From Planctomycetota bacterium (GTDB taxonomy: Bacteria > Planctomycetota > UBA1135 > UBA2386), in contig JANQJF010000021.1 in NCBI GenBank assembly GCA_028281765.1, forward strand, positions 18,273 to 82,272: DNA of 64,000 bases. Reading direction: 5' to 3'. The notes under the pieces were generated by a model, which saw nothing but the letters and a program-made list of their open reading frames with translations, was not told the DNA's origin and made no database searches. A program made the position numbers and the translations under genes. Each line of letters starts with the position of its first letter. Position 1 is the first letter of the stretch. Positions 57,036-64,000 of the stretch are shown here, in pieces.

Positions 57036-57266
57036 CTACTCCTCGCTCTCCTCCTCGTCGCCCGCGAGCTCTTCGACGACCTTGCGCACGCGCAGCTCGG
57101 TGCCGGAGAGCGCCTCGCGGCAGTTCTTGATCAGGCCTGCGGCGCGCTCGACCTTGTCGGAGAGTTCGTCGATGTCGGCGTCGCCGCTCTCGATCTCCGA
57201 GAGGATCGTCTCGAGCTCGTTCGCGGCTTCGGAGTAGACGAAGGAAGTCTTCTTACGGGCTGCCAT
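57036..57266 (-). CDS. xseB: Exodeoxyribonuclease VII small subunit
   Basis: 76 residues from ATG 57266; similarity to XseB begins at 'FVYSEAANELETILSEIESG' and continues through 'DIDELSDKVERAAGLIKNCR'. The acidic tail 'ELAGDEEESEE' is typical. It binds several-fold to XseA and is needed for exonuclease VII activity on single-stranded DNA. It lies seven bases downstream of xseA and one base before the site-2 protease gene. Confidence 0.93.
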   Translation of the reverse strand: MAARKKTSFVYSEAANELETILSEIESGDADIDELSDKVERAAGLIKNCREALSGTELRVRKVVEELAGDEEESEE

Positions 57267-57273
57267 GGAGGGG

Positions 57274-58881
57274 TCAATCGGTTTCGAGCTGAATGTCTTC
57301 GACGACGGAGCGGGCGCGGCCATCGCGGAGGGCGACGTCGATCTTGTCACCGGCCTTCAATCTGCCGGCCTCGGTGACGATGCGACCGTCCGCGGTCTTC
57401 ACCATCGCGTAGCCGCGCTGCAGGATCTTCGCGGGGTCGAGCAGACGACGGCGGGTTTCTTGGGTGTCGAGGCGTGCGGTCTCGCGCAGGAAGCGCGCCT
57501 CGGTCGCGCGCTGCAGGCGTCCGACGGCCGTGTGGAGCTGGCGCTGCTCGCCGAACACCCGGCCGGTCGTCGACGCCGCGAGTCGCTTGGCGGCAGACTC
57601 GAGCTGCGTGCGTTCGCGGACGATGCGGCCGTGGACGACGCGGCGGAAGCCGTGGGCGGCCTCGGACAGTCGGGTCAGTTCGGTCGCGACGCGCGCGCGC
57701 GCGAACTCGCGGAGTCGCTGGGACTGCTCGACGACGACCTCGCGCGCGGCCTCGACTTGCCCGACGAGGAAGCCGGCGACCGCGGTGGGGGTCTTCTGGG
57801 ACGCGGCGATCTCGTCGAGCACGGACTTGTCGCGCTCGTGGCCGATGCCGCAGACGACCTTGACCGGGTGCTTGGCGACGGCGAACGCGACGTCGCGGTC
57901 GTCGAACCACGCGAGGTCGGTCTTGGAGCCACCGCCGCGCAGGATGCACAGCACGTCGAAGTGCTCGTGGTGCTGCTCGAACCACTCGAGCGCTGTCAGC
58001 ATCGTCGGCTTCAGCTGCTCGCCCTGCACGCGCACGGGGTAGATCGACATGTCGAAGCCGATGCCGCTCGACTCGATGTGCTTCAAGAAGTCGTTCCAGC
58101 CGTCCGAGGTCGGACTCGTGAGCACGCCGATGCGCAGCGTCGGCAGCGGCCACGGCAGCATCGCGTTCTGCTGGTCGATGCCGGCCTCGCGTAGCTCGGC
58201 GAGGATCTGTTCGCGGCTCAGCGCGAGCTTGCCGAGCGTGAACTCGGGCTTGATGTCCTCGATGATCAGCTGAAAGCGACCGTTCGCCGGATAGAGGTCG
58301 ACGCGCGCCTCGACCATGATCTGGATGCCGTCGCGGAGCGACATGCCCTTCTGTTCGATCGCGGGCAGCACGCGCTTGGCCGTGCGTTCGAACAGCGCGG
58401 CATCGACGGTCGCGGCGAGCTTGCGTCCGCTCGCGTCCTTCTCGACGAGGGAGAAGAAGATGTGCGAGCGGTCCCGGTTCTTGTCGAAGTCGACGACTTC
58501 GCCGATCACGGTGACCCGCCGAGGGAACGCCGCGCGCAGCGCCGAGCGCGCGCGTTCGTTGAGCTGGCTGATCGTGAGGCCGGCGGACTCTTCTTCCTTC
58601 TCGGGCTCGGCCTCTTTCTCGGTCGCCGTGGACTCCGCGGCGGGCGGTGCGCCACCCGTGCCCGCGACGACGCCCATGACGTCGCCCGCGACTTCGAAGC
58701 CGTGCTTCATGAACGTCGTCACGACGAGCTCGGCGTGCGCGATCGGCACGCGCCACATCTTGCTGCCGCGGTCGAACCGTCGACCGGGCATGTTCCGCAC
58801 TTCGTCCACGAGGTCCTCGCGGTACGGAAAGCCGACCAGCAGATGTTTGCCGTCGCGATCGAGTTCGATCGTGCCACTCAT
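57274..58881 (-). CDS. xseA: Exodeoxyribonuclease VII large subunit with N-terminal HARP-like extension
   Basis: 535 residues, longer than the usual ~400-450. The core matches XseA: OB-fold (about 105-200, 'LTISQLNERARSALRAAFPR', 'VIGEVVDFDKNRDRSHIFFS') and catalytic region ('LRIGVLTSPTSDGWNDFLKH', 'LCILRGGGSKTDLAWFDDRD', 'VCGIGHERDKSVLDEIA'), then coiled-coil and tail 'ILQRGYAMVKTADGRIV'. The first ~65 residues are an extra domain: 'LLVGFPYREDLVDEVRNMPG' and 'RRFDRGSKMWRVPIAHAELV', resembling HARP-like segments of annealing helicases. An acidic linker (about 80-102) joins the two. Degrades single-stranded DNA from both ends together with XseB. lipB is 10 bases upstream. Confidence 0.94.
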   Translation of the reverse strand: MSGTIELDRDGKHLLVGFPYREDLVDEVRNMPGRRFDRGSKMWRVPIAHAELVVTTFMKHGFEVAGDVMGVVAGTGGAPPAAESTATEKEAEPEKEEESAGLTISQLNERARSALRAAFPRRVTVIGEVVDFDKNRDRSHIFFSLVEKDASGRKLAATVDAALFERTAKRVLPAIEQKGMSLRDGIQIMVEARVDLYPANGRFQLIIEDIKPEFTLGKLALSREQILAELREAGIDQQNAMLPWPLPTLRIGVLTSPTSDGWNDFLKHIESSGIGFDMSIYPVRVQGEQLKPTMLTALEWFEQHHEHFDVLCILRGGGSKTDLAWFDDRDVAFAVAKHPVKVVCGIGHERDKSVLDEIAASQKTPTAVAGFLVGQVEAAREVVVEQSQRLREFARARVATELTRLSEAAHGFRRVVHGRIVRERTQLESAAKRLAASTTGRVFGEQRQLHTAVGRLQRATEARFLRETARLDTQETRRRLLDPAKILQRGYAMVKTADGRIVTEAGRLKAGDKIDVALRDGRARSVVEDIQLETD

Positions 58882-58891
58882 CGCGCGCAGC

Positions 58892-59503
58892 TTACGCGAT
58901 CCCGAGCAGGGTTCCGACCGATTCGCGCGCGGCTTGCTTGGCGTCGTCGAGCGAGATCGCGCGGCCGCTCTCGCGACTCAGGTCGGACATCATCTCGGGG
59001 TCGAGGCCGCACGGGCGGATGCGGTGGAACGGCTCGAGGTCCATCGCCACGTTGATCGAGATCCCGTGGAGGTTCGTCCACCGACGAATCGCCACGCCGA
59101 TCGACGCGACCTTCCGGCCGTCGACGAAGACGCCCGTGCCGTCGACCGAGGGCACGCCCTCCAGGCCGAAGTGCCCGCAGATCGCGACGCCGAACGCTTC
59201 GAGGCTCTTCAGCCAGGCGCGTACGTCCCGCTTGGGCAGCGGCAAGATCGGGTAGACGACGAGCTGCCCGGGGCCGTGGTAGGTGATCTGCCCGCCGCGC
59301 TCGATCGGGACGATCCCGGCCGTGACCTGCTCCTTCGGGGTCGCGCGGCCGGCGGTGTAGACGGACTCGTGCTCGACGAACCAGATCTTGCCCGCGGAGG
59401 CGCCGCTGCGGATGCTATCGGCCAGTTCGAGCATGCGCCGATGAACGCCGCCGAATTCCGCGCGGCCGAGGTCTTCGATCTCGGGGGTCGCGTGCACGCT
59501 CAT
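58892..59503 (-). CDS. lipB: Octanoyl-[acyl carrier protein]:protein N-octanoyltransferase
   Basis: 203 residues from ATG 59503 (family ~210). Transfers octanoate from ACP to lipoyl domains of 2-oxo acid dehydrogenases, the first step of lipoate synthesis. Signature 'IERGGQITYHGPGQLVVYP' (67-85), catalytic K131 in 'GRKVASIGVAIRRW', 'NLHGISINV' and catalytic C165 in 'RIRPCGLDPE' are all present. Longer starts (59521) are possible. First gene of the xseA-xseB-protease run by position (10-base gap). Divergent from the small lipoprotein-like gene at 59538. Confidence 0.95.
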   Translation of the reverse strand: MSVHATPEIEDLGRAEFGGVHRRMLELADSIRSGASAGKIWFVEHESVYTAGRATPKEQVTAGIVPIERGGQITYHGPGQLVVYPILPLPKRDVRAWLKSLEAFGVAICGHFGLEGVPSVDGTGVFVDGRKVASIGVAIRRWTNLHGISINVAMDLEPFHRIRPCGLDPEMMSDLSRESGRAISLDDAKQAARESVGTLLGIA

Positions 59504-59537
59504 ACCGTCACAAACTAGCATTCTCGACTCCGCTTCC

Positions 59538-59906
59538 ATGCTCGCGTTTGCCGTCTTGACCGTCGCATGCCAGTGGCTCGAAGCCAAGCCCTCCCACACC
59601 GAGGTCGGGGTCGAGGTGCGAATCGAGGCGCGCGAGGAGGATGGCGAGCCGATCGCGGGCCTCGCGCTCGAGGCGCGGATGCCGGACGGGTCGGTCGAGT
59701 CGATCGGGGCGACCGATGCGGACGGCGACTTCGCGTTCGTCCCGGAAGCGGTGGGCGCGCATCGGATCTCCGCGTCGTACGGAGGAGCCGTGCTGATCTC
59801 TCCACTCCATGCCGAGGCGCGCGCTCCGAGGCTCTGGTATGCGCTCGTGTGCGTGCCGCTCGGCCTGGCCCTCCTGTGGCGGCACTCGCGTCGTGCGCGC
59901 GACTGA
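59538..59906 (+). CDS. Small exported protein with Ig-like/carboxypeptidase-regulatory domain
   Basis: 122 residues. The leader 'MLAFAVLTVAC' could be a lipoprotein signal (C11). Residues ~25-85 resemble a carboxypeptidase-regulatory or SpaA-like beta-sandwich ('VEVRIEAREEDGEPIAGLAL', 'SIGATDADGDFAFVPEAVGA', 'HRISASYGG'). A membrane helix near the end ('LWYALVCVPLGLALLW') with an Arg-rich tail gives a second anchor. It converges with the thioredoxin gene (6 bases apart). Function unknown. Confidence 0.7.
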   Translation: MLAFAVLTVACQWLEAKPSHTEVGVEVRIEAREEDGEPIAGLALEARMPDGSVESIGATDADGDFAFVPEAVGAHRISASYGGAVLISPLHAEARAPRLWYALVCVPLGLALLWRHSRRARD

Positions 59907-59912
59907 CGCGTC

Positions 59913-60251
59913 TCAGGACGCGGTGGTCGAGATGACCTTCTCGACGAGTTCCTTCACGAACCGCAGGTCGCGGTTGCCGGTGAAGCGCTCCATCTCCTTC
60001 GCGCCAGAGAAGAAGATGCACGTCGGCACGCCGGAGATCCCGAAGTGCGTCGCCGTGTTCGGCGCGTCGTCGATGTCGACCTTGTAGACGTCGAGCTTGC
60101 CCTCGTACTCCTTCGCGACCGCATCGATCGTCGGCGCGAGCGCCTTGCACGGCTGGCACCAGGTCGCCGAGAAGTCGACGAGGACCGGGCCGGAGGCGTT
60201 GTTGAGAGTCGTTTCGAACGAGGAGTCGTTGAGGTCTTGGACTTGCGACAT
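59913..60251 (-). CDS. trxA: Thioredoxin
   Basis: 112 residues. The active site is W31-C-Q-P-C35 (WCQPC; the classical one is WCGPC), and cis-Pro is in 'FGISGVPTCIFF'. ATG 60251 starts 'SQVQDLNDSSFETTLNNASG', as in cytoplasmic thioredoxins. No signal peptide. Reduces protein disulfides with electrons from thioredoxin reductase. The Gln in the active site may shift the redox potential. Downstream of the mrp-DUF1858 pair on the same strand, separated by 98 bases. Confidence 0.95.
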   Translation of the reverse strand: MSQVQDLNDSSFETTLNNASGPVLVDFSATWCQPCKALAPTIDAVAKEYEGKLDVYKVDIDDAPNTATHFGISGVPTCIFFSGAKEMERFTGNRDLRFVKELVEKVISTTAS

Positions 60252-60349
60252 AATGGGGTCCCTGAAGGGGCGGGGTATTGTGGGGAATCGGAGGACGAAC
60301 TCAAGGGGGCGAGGCGGGCAAAATGCCCGGATTGCGCCTCCCCGGCGGC

Positions 60350-60568
60350 TCAGCCGTTCATGGCGTCCAGCAGCACCTGCAGCGGGACGCCGTTGTCCTC
60401 CGCAACCTGGGCGATCGTGTCGCCCTCTTCGAATCCGCAGAGCGAGCAGCCGCCGATGTGGAACCGCATCAGCACGACCGGGAGGTTCGGATCGGAGCGC
60501 ATTGCGGCGCCCATCAACGTCTCGGCGGTGAACGGCTTCTCGGCTTTGGTGGTGTCGGTGTTCGTCAT
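60350..60568 (-). CDS. DUF1858-like small protein with CxxC
   Basis: 72 residues from ATG 60568. 'FTAETLMGAAMRSDPNLPVV' and 'LMRFHIGGCSLCGFEEGDTI' then 'AQVAEDNGVPLQVLLDAMNG' follow the pattern of the DUF1858 / hybrid-cluster-associated family, with the two cysteines in C-S-L-C that could bind a metal or Fe-S cluster. The ATG overlaps the TGA of mrp (ATGA), so the two proteins are made together. An accessory role in Fe-S handling is a reasonable inference. Confidence 0.8.
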   Translation of the reverse strand: MTNTDTTKAEKPFTAETLMGAAMRSDPNLPVVLMRFHIGGCSLCGFEEGDTIAQVAEDNGVPLQVLLDAMNG

Positions 60569-61635
60569 GGTGTCGCGACTCCGTGGCCCAGTGTACCCAA
60601 TCGCCGGACGGTCGCGTCGGCAATCGCTTGGAACGCCTGGGCGATCTCGCCGTTCGGTTCGGCGAGTGTAATCGGTGTGCCCTTGTCGCCGCCTTCGCGC
60701 ACGCCGAGTCCGATCGGGACCTGACCGAGTAGCGGGATGTCGAACTCGCGTTCGATTTCGGCGCCGCCGCCGCTGCCGAAGATCTCGTAGCGCTCCGTGC
60801 TGCCGGGCGGCGTGAAGTAGGACATGTTCTCGACGACGCCGAGGCACGGCACGCCGACCTTGTCGAACATGCGCACGGCCTTCTTGACGTCGAGCACCGA
60901 GACCTGCTGTGGCGTCGTCACGATGACGGCGCCCGACAGCTGCGTGTTCTGCGTGAGTGTCAGCTGCACGTCGCCCGTCCCGGGCGGCATGTCGACGAGC
61001 AGGTAGTCGAGGTCGTGCCAATCGACCTGGAACATGAATTGCTGCACCGCCTTGTTGAGCATCGGCCCGCGCCAGATCATCGGCTGGCTGTCGTCGACGA
61101 GCAGGCCCATGCTGATGACCTGGATGTCGTGCGAGACGAACGGGAAGATTCGGTTGTTCGATCCGGCCGGCTCGCCCGTGACGCCGAGCATCAGCGGAAT
61201 GTTCGGGCCGTAGACGTCACCGTCGAGGATGCCGACGCGCGCGCCGGACGCTTTGAGGGCGCAGGCCAGATTGACGGTCACCGTGCTCTTGCCGACGCCT
61301 CCCTTGCCCGAGGAGACGGCGATCACGTGCTTGGCGCCCGGGATCGGGCGCTTCTCCATCATCGCGTCCTGCTGCGGCCGTCCACCGAACGGCGCGGGCA
61401 TGTCGATCCGCACTTCGGCGACGCCTTCGAGGCCCATGATGACGCGCTCGGCCTCGGCGCGGAGCGCGTCCTTGGCGGCGGGCGCCTGATTCGCTGGCTC
61501 CAACACGACCGTCACGCGCCCGGCGTCGATCGTGACCTTTTTCACGTAGCCCAGAGTGACGATGTCCTTGCGTCGCTCGGGGTCCTGGAGGGTGTGGAGC
61601 GCGCGGAGAATCGCGCCTTCGTCGATCGGGGTCAT
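60565..61635 (-). CDS. mrp: Mrp/NBP35-family P-loop ATPase, Fe-S cluster carrier
   Basis: 356 residues. N-terminal DUF59/MIP18 domain (about 8-90, 'ILRALHTLQDPERRKDIVTL'), then the Mrp ATPase with deviant Walker A 'SGKGGVGKSTVTVNLA' (109-124), 'GILDGDVYGPNIPLMLG', 'DYLLVDMPPGTGDVQLTL' and 'LGVVENMSYFTPPG'. The C-terminal CxxC found in many Mrp/NBP35 proteins is absent ('TPPGSTERYEIFG' instead), as in several bacterial groups. It loads or transfers Fe-S clusters. Coupled to a Cys-containing DUF1858-like gene, which might supply the missing cysteines (speculation). Confidence 0.93.
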   Translation of the reverse strand: MTPIDEGAILRALHTLQDPERRKDIVTLGYVKKVTIDAGRVTVVLEPANQAPAAKDALRAEAERVIMGLEGVAEVRIDMPAPFGGRPQQDAMMEKRPIPGAKHVIAVSSGKGGVGKSTVTVNLACALKASGARVGILDGDVYGPNIPLMLGVTGEPAGSNNRIFPFVSHDIQVISMGLLVDDSQPMIWRGPMLNKAVQQFMFQVDWHDLDYLLVDMPPGTGDVQLTLTQNTQLSGAVIVTTPQQVSVLDVKKAVRMFDKVGVPCLGVVENMSYFTPPGSTERYEIFGSGGGAEIEREFDIPLLGQVPIGLGVREGGDKGTPITLAEPNGEIAQAFQAIADATVRRLGTLGHGVATP

Positions 61636-61845
61636 AGGCGCGCGGACGATAGGTCGGCGCTGACGGCGAATCAAACGACTCGGCTTTTCGGTGGAGCGGT
61701 CCCGTCGTGAATCGGGGCGGGCCGGCTCCCGGGGAATTTTTCCGCTGCCATGCCGTCGGAGCGGCCGTGGTTCCTCCGGCCGGGTAGGCTCACGCTGGCC
61801 CGCCGTGTCCTCCCCTGCCCCGCCGCCGTTCTGGCCGTTCCATCC

Positions 61846-62745
61846 ATGGTCCGACTCGTTTCTCTCCTGGCCGCCGTATCGCTGTTCATGACGACCGCGC
61901 TGTCCGCGCAGGTCGACGATCGCGATCGGGCGCGCCGGGATGCGCGGCGCAAGGCGGTCGAGGTCATGCGCGAGATGAAGAACGCCGAGCTGCCGAAGCC
62001 GAAGGAAACGCCGGTCGAGGAGCGGGTGCTCCAGCCGGGGATGCTGCGCAGCTACATGGCGCCGATGGTCAACGTCGTGCCGCGCCGCGTGCCGCCGGGC
62101 GCGAGCGGCACGCTGAAGCTCGTGTTCGCGCTCCAGCGAGACAGCGTGCTCCGCCCCGGCGATCGCTTCCTGCTGACCTACGAGCGGACGCAGGGCACGT
62201 TGAGCTTCGGCGACTGGCAGCTCGAGCCTCCGAAGGAGGGTACGCTCGAAACGACGTTCCAGGGCCAGCCGATCTACGACAACACGGTGATCGTCTCGAT
62301 CCCGTTCGGCGTTGCGGGCGATGCCGAGCATGGCAAGCACGAGCTGCAGATGGAGCTCGAGGCGGATGTCGCCCGAGGATCGACCGGCTTTTTCCACGGT
62401 CGCTACTCCATGGAGGTGCGGGGCAACGTGACCGTGGGGCAGCCCGTTCCTACGCCTGCCGTGCGCCGGAAGCCGAATCGATCCGACAGCGTCGAGCCGC
62501 AGCCCGCGCCCGTCGCGGATGCGACCGCGGATCGCCCCGAGATCGAACAGTCCGGCGCGCGCGTGATTGCGAGCGAACCTACCGACGTTACTGCCGAACC
62601 GCCGCCATCCGAGGATGACGGCTCCGTCCAACTCCCCGACCCAATCCTCGGCGACGAGGACCCCAGCCCCTGGGGCATCCTCACCTTCGTGCTCATCGGG
62701 GGAGGTTTCCTCGCCATCTTGCTTCTCGCGCTCCGTCGCCGCTGA
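61846..62745 (+). CDS. Membrane-anchored exported protein, C-terminal helix
   Basis: 299 residues from ATG 61846, which begins a signal peptide ('LVSLLAAVSLFMTTALSAQ'). After an Arg/Lys-rich helix (about 24-50) comes a beta-rich domain (about 65-195, 'RVPPGASGTLKLVFALQRDS', 'LRPGDRFLLTYERTQGTLSF'), then a Pro/Glu/Ser-rich linker and a terminal membrane helix ('WGILTFVLIGGGFLAILLLA') with an RRR tail. The type I topology puts the sandwich in the periplasm. No family recognised. The next exported gene starts 19 bases after its stop, so they are probably co-transcribed. Confidence 0.75.
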   Translation: MVRLVSLLAAVSLFMTTALSAQVDDRDRARRDARRKAVEVMREMKNAELPKPKETPVEERVLQPGMLRSYMAPMVNVVPRRVPPGASGTLKLVFALQRDSVLRPGDRFLLTYERTQGTLSFGDWQLEPPKEGTLETTFQGQPIYDNTVIVSIPFGVAGDAEHGKHELQMELEADVARGSTGFFHGRYSMEVRGNVTVGQPVPTPAVRRKPNRSDSVEPQPAPVADATADRPEIEQSGARVIASEPTDVTAEPPPSEDDGSVQLPDPILGDEDPSPWGILTFVLIGGGFLAILLLALRRR

Positions 62746-62764
62746 CCCGGCTGCACCATCCGTG

Positions 62765-64000
62765 ATGCGTCTCCGTTCCCTCGCTGTTTCTCTCGCCGTC
62801 GTCGGCCCCGTGCTCGCGCAGGGTGTGCCCGAGTCCGAGCCCAACGACGCTGCCGCCACCGCGTCGACGATCCCCTGCAACGACGAGGGCTACGGCCATC
62901 TGTCGCCGGCCGACGTCGACTACTGGCGGTTCGGGCTGACCGAGACCCAGGACGTGACGGTCTACATCACGAGCCGCGGTGCGACCGCGACGAGCGCCGG
63001 CGGAACGTCGGTCGAAGACACGACGTGCGTGCTGTATGCGGCGGACGGAGCGACCGTCCTCGCGGCCAACGACGACTACGTCGGTCGGCCTGCGAGCCAG
63101 CGCGGTTCGTTCTCGAAGGTGTTCGTCGGCGCTGTGCCGGCGGGCAGCTACTTCGTGCGGGTCGCGGGGTGGAACGCGAACGACAACGGGGACTACGCGA
63201 TTGACGTGCTGTGTCAGCCGCCGGTGCCCCCGCCTGCCGCCTGTCCGGGGTTCAGCCCGGGTGCGGGAGAAGCGGAGCCCAACGACGACCCGTTCACCGC
63301 GAACACGGCCAACTGCTGCGAGACGATCGGCGGATCCGTCGCCGCGCCCGGTGACGAGGACTGGTTCGCGTTCGCTCTCGCGAACGACAGCGAAGTGACG
63401 TTCGACGTCACGCCGACCGGATTCCTGACGCCGCTGTCCGACAGTCAGGTGTGGCTCTACGCCGACGACGGTTCGACCCTGATCGCTTGGGACGACGACT
63501 CGGGCGCCGGGTTCGACGCGAGTCTGTCGCTGCCGCTCGCGGCCGGGTCGTACTTCGTCAAGGTGCGCGGCTTCGGCTCGAACTGGGGTGAGTACTCGCT
63601 GCGGACGAACTGCGCGACTTTGGCCGGCGGCGTGCCGGTCCTCGCGGATTGGTCGGTCGACAGCACCGGCTGTGTCGGCACCGGCGGCGAAGAGCTGCGC
63701 TTCGCGCCGCGCCTCAACGAGTGGCCACGCATCGGCTCGTCGTTCACGCTCGAGATGGCCGGCGTCGTCTCGAACGCGGTCGTCATGATGGCGATCAACC
63801 CCTACGACCCGGCGATCGACCTCGGGATTCTCGGCGCGCCGGGTTGCCTCCTGTCGATCGATCCCACCGTTTCGATCCCCGCGATTCCGTCGGTGCCAGG
63901 GGAACATCAGCTTTCCGTGGACATCCTGTTCGACCCGTTCCAGATCGGCGGCGTAGTCTTCATGCAGGCGATCTCCCTCGATCCGGGAGCCACGGCCCTG
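62765..64000 (+). CDS. Secreted protein with two PPC-type domains, 3'-truncated
   Basis: ATG 62765 starts a frame that stays open to the window end (412 codons visible). The signal peptide ends 'VVGPVLAQ'. Two pre-peptidase C-terminal (PPC) domains follow: 'ESEPNDAAATASTIPCNDEG'/'YWRFGLTETQDVTVYITSRG'/'AGSYFVRVAG' (about 20-160) and 'EAEPNDDPFTANTANCCETI'/'DWFAFALANDSEVTFDVTPT'/'AGSYFVKVRG' (about 170-280). A terminal beta module begins near 305 ('PRIGSSFTLEMAGVVSNAVV'). PPC domains are usually adhesive or secretion-related appendages. The C-terminus is missing. Confidence 0.85.
   Translation, partial: MRLRSLAVSLAVVGPVLAQGVPESEPNDAAATASTIPCNDEGYGHLSPADVDYWRFGLTETQDVTVYITSRGATATSAGGTSVEDTTCVLYAADGATVLAANDDYVGRPASQRGSFSKVFVGAVPAGSYFVRVAGWNANDNGDYAIDVLCQPPVPPPAACPGFSPGAGEAEPNDDPFTANTANCCETIGGSVAAPGDEDWFAFALANDSEVTFDVTPTGFLTPLSDSQVWLYADDGSTLIAWDDDSGAGFDASLSLPLAAGSYFVKVRGFGSNWGEYSLRTNCATLAGGVPVLADWSVDSTGCVGTGGEELRFAPRLNEWPRIGSSFTLEMAGVVSNAVVMMAINPYDPAIDLGILGAPGCLLSIDPTVSIPAIPSVPGEHQLSVDILFDPFQIGGVVFMQAISLDPGATAL

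Overview
The window looks like chromosomal DNA of a high-GC Planctomycetota bacterium. The main evidence is a translationally coupled pair of planctomycete-type cytochrome/DUF1549/DUF1553 and Tat-exported DUF1501 genes, three adjacent pairs of ECF sigma factor and membrane Ser/Thr kinase, and many large secreted repeat proteins that end in a similar glycine-rich beta module. kdsB implies a KDO-containing lipopolysaccharide, so a Gram-negative envelope. Assignment below phylum level is not possible from sequence reading alone.

Layout. 1-4.65 kb: a 5'-truncated secreted protein and a kinase, convergent with an ECF sigma gene. 4.65-11.35 kb: minus-strand genes for an AstE/AspA-family metal hydrolase coupled to a GCS2 ligase-CBS fusion, then an overlapping lipoprotein-kdsB-pyrG operon. 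11.5-14 kb: a LysM protein, a decayed lipoprotein remnant and an acidic lipoprotein. 14-20.5 kb: a secreted protein, an ECF-kinase operon and an ECF/leucine-rich membrane protein pair. 20.8-24.3 kb: a fasciclin-PDZ protein, an NtrC-family regulator and a gamma-glutamylcyclotransferase-like protein. 24.2-30.2 kb: two exported proteins, a convergent ECF/kinase pair and a SOUL protein. 30.7-38.7 kb: a secreted HEAT protein with a receiver-like domain, tRNA-Thr, a 56-bp perfect palindrome, a TraB-like lipoprotein, an OB-exonuclease fusion, an aminotransferase and an unknown membrane-anchored protein. 38.8-40.8 kb: a toxin-antitoxin pair with a frameshifted toxin, and small genes. 40.8-45.2 kb: the DUF1501/PSD1 pair.

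45.3-50.0 kb holds an islet of about 4.6 kb integrated at the 3' end of tRNA-Leu(GAG). It is bounded by an exact 50-bp direct repeat (45411-45460 and 49985-50034). It carries one five-gene block for a membrane protein, a sulfonate/nitrate-type ABC importer (binding protein, permease, ATPase) and a sulfotransferase, with no recombinase. It is the clearest horizontally acquired unit here.

50.5-64 kb: a SirB1-like protein, a ceramidase-like lipoprotein, a probable new selenoprotein (52637-53560, in-frame TGA in a W-U-G-W-C-K thioredoxin motif followed at the right distance by a SECIS-like hairpin), a kelch-repeat protein, a non-coding stretch with an inverted repeat, a site-2 protease, xseB, xseA with an unusual N-terminal domain, lipB, thioredoxin, a DUF1858-like protein coupled to mrp, and two secreted proteins, the last cut by the window end. 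The strongest leads are the selenoprotein, the tRNA-Leu islet and the perfect palindrome.
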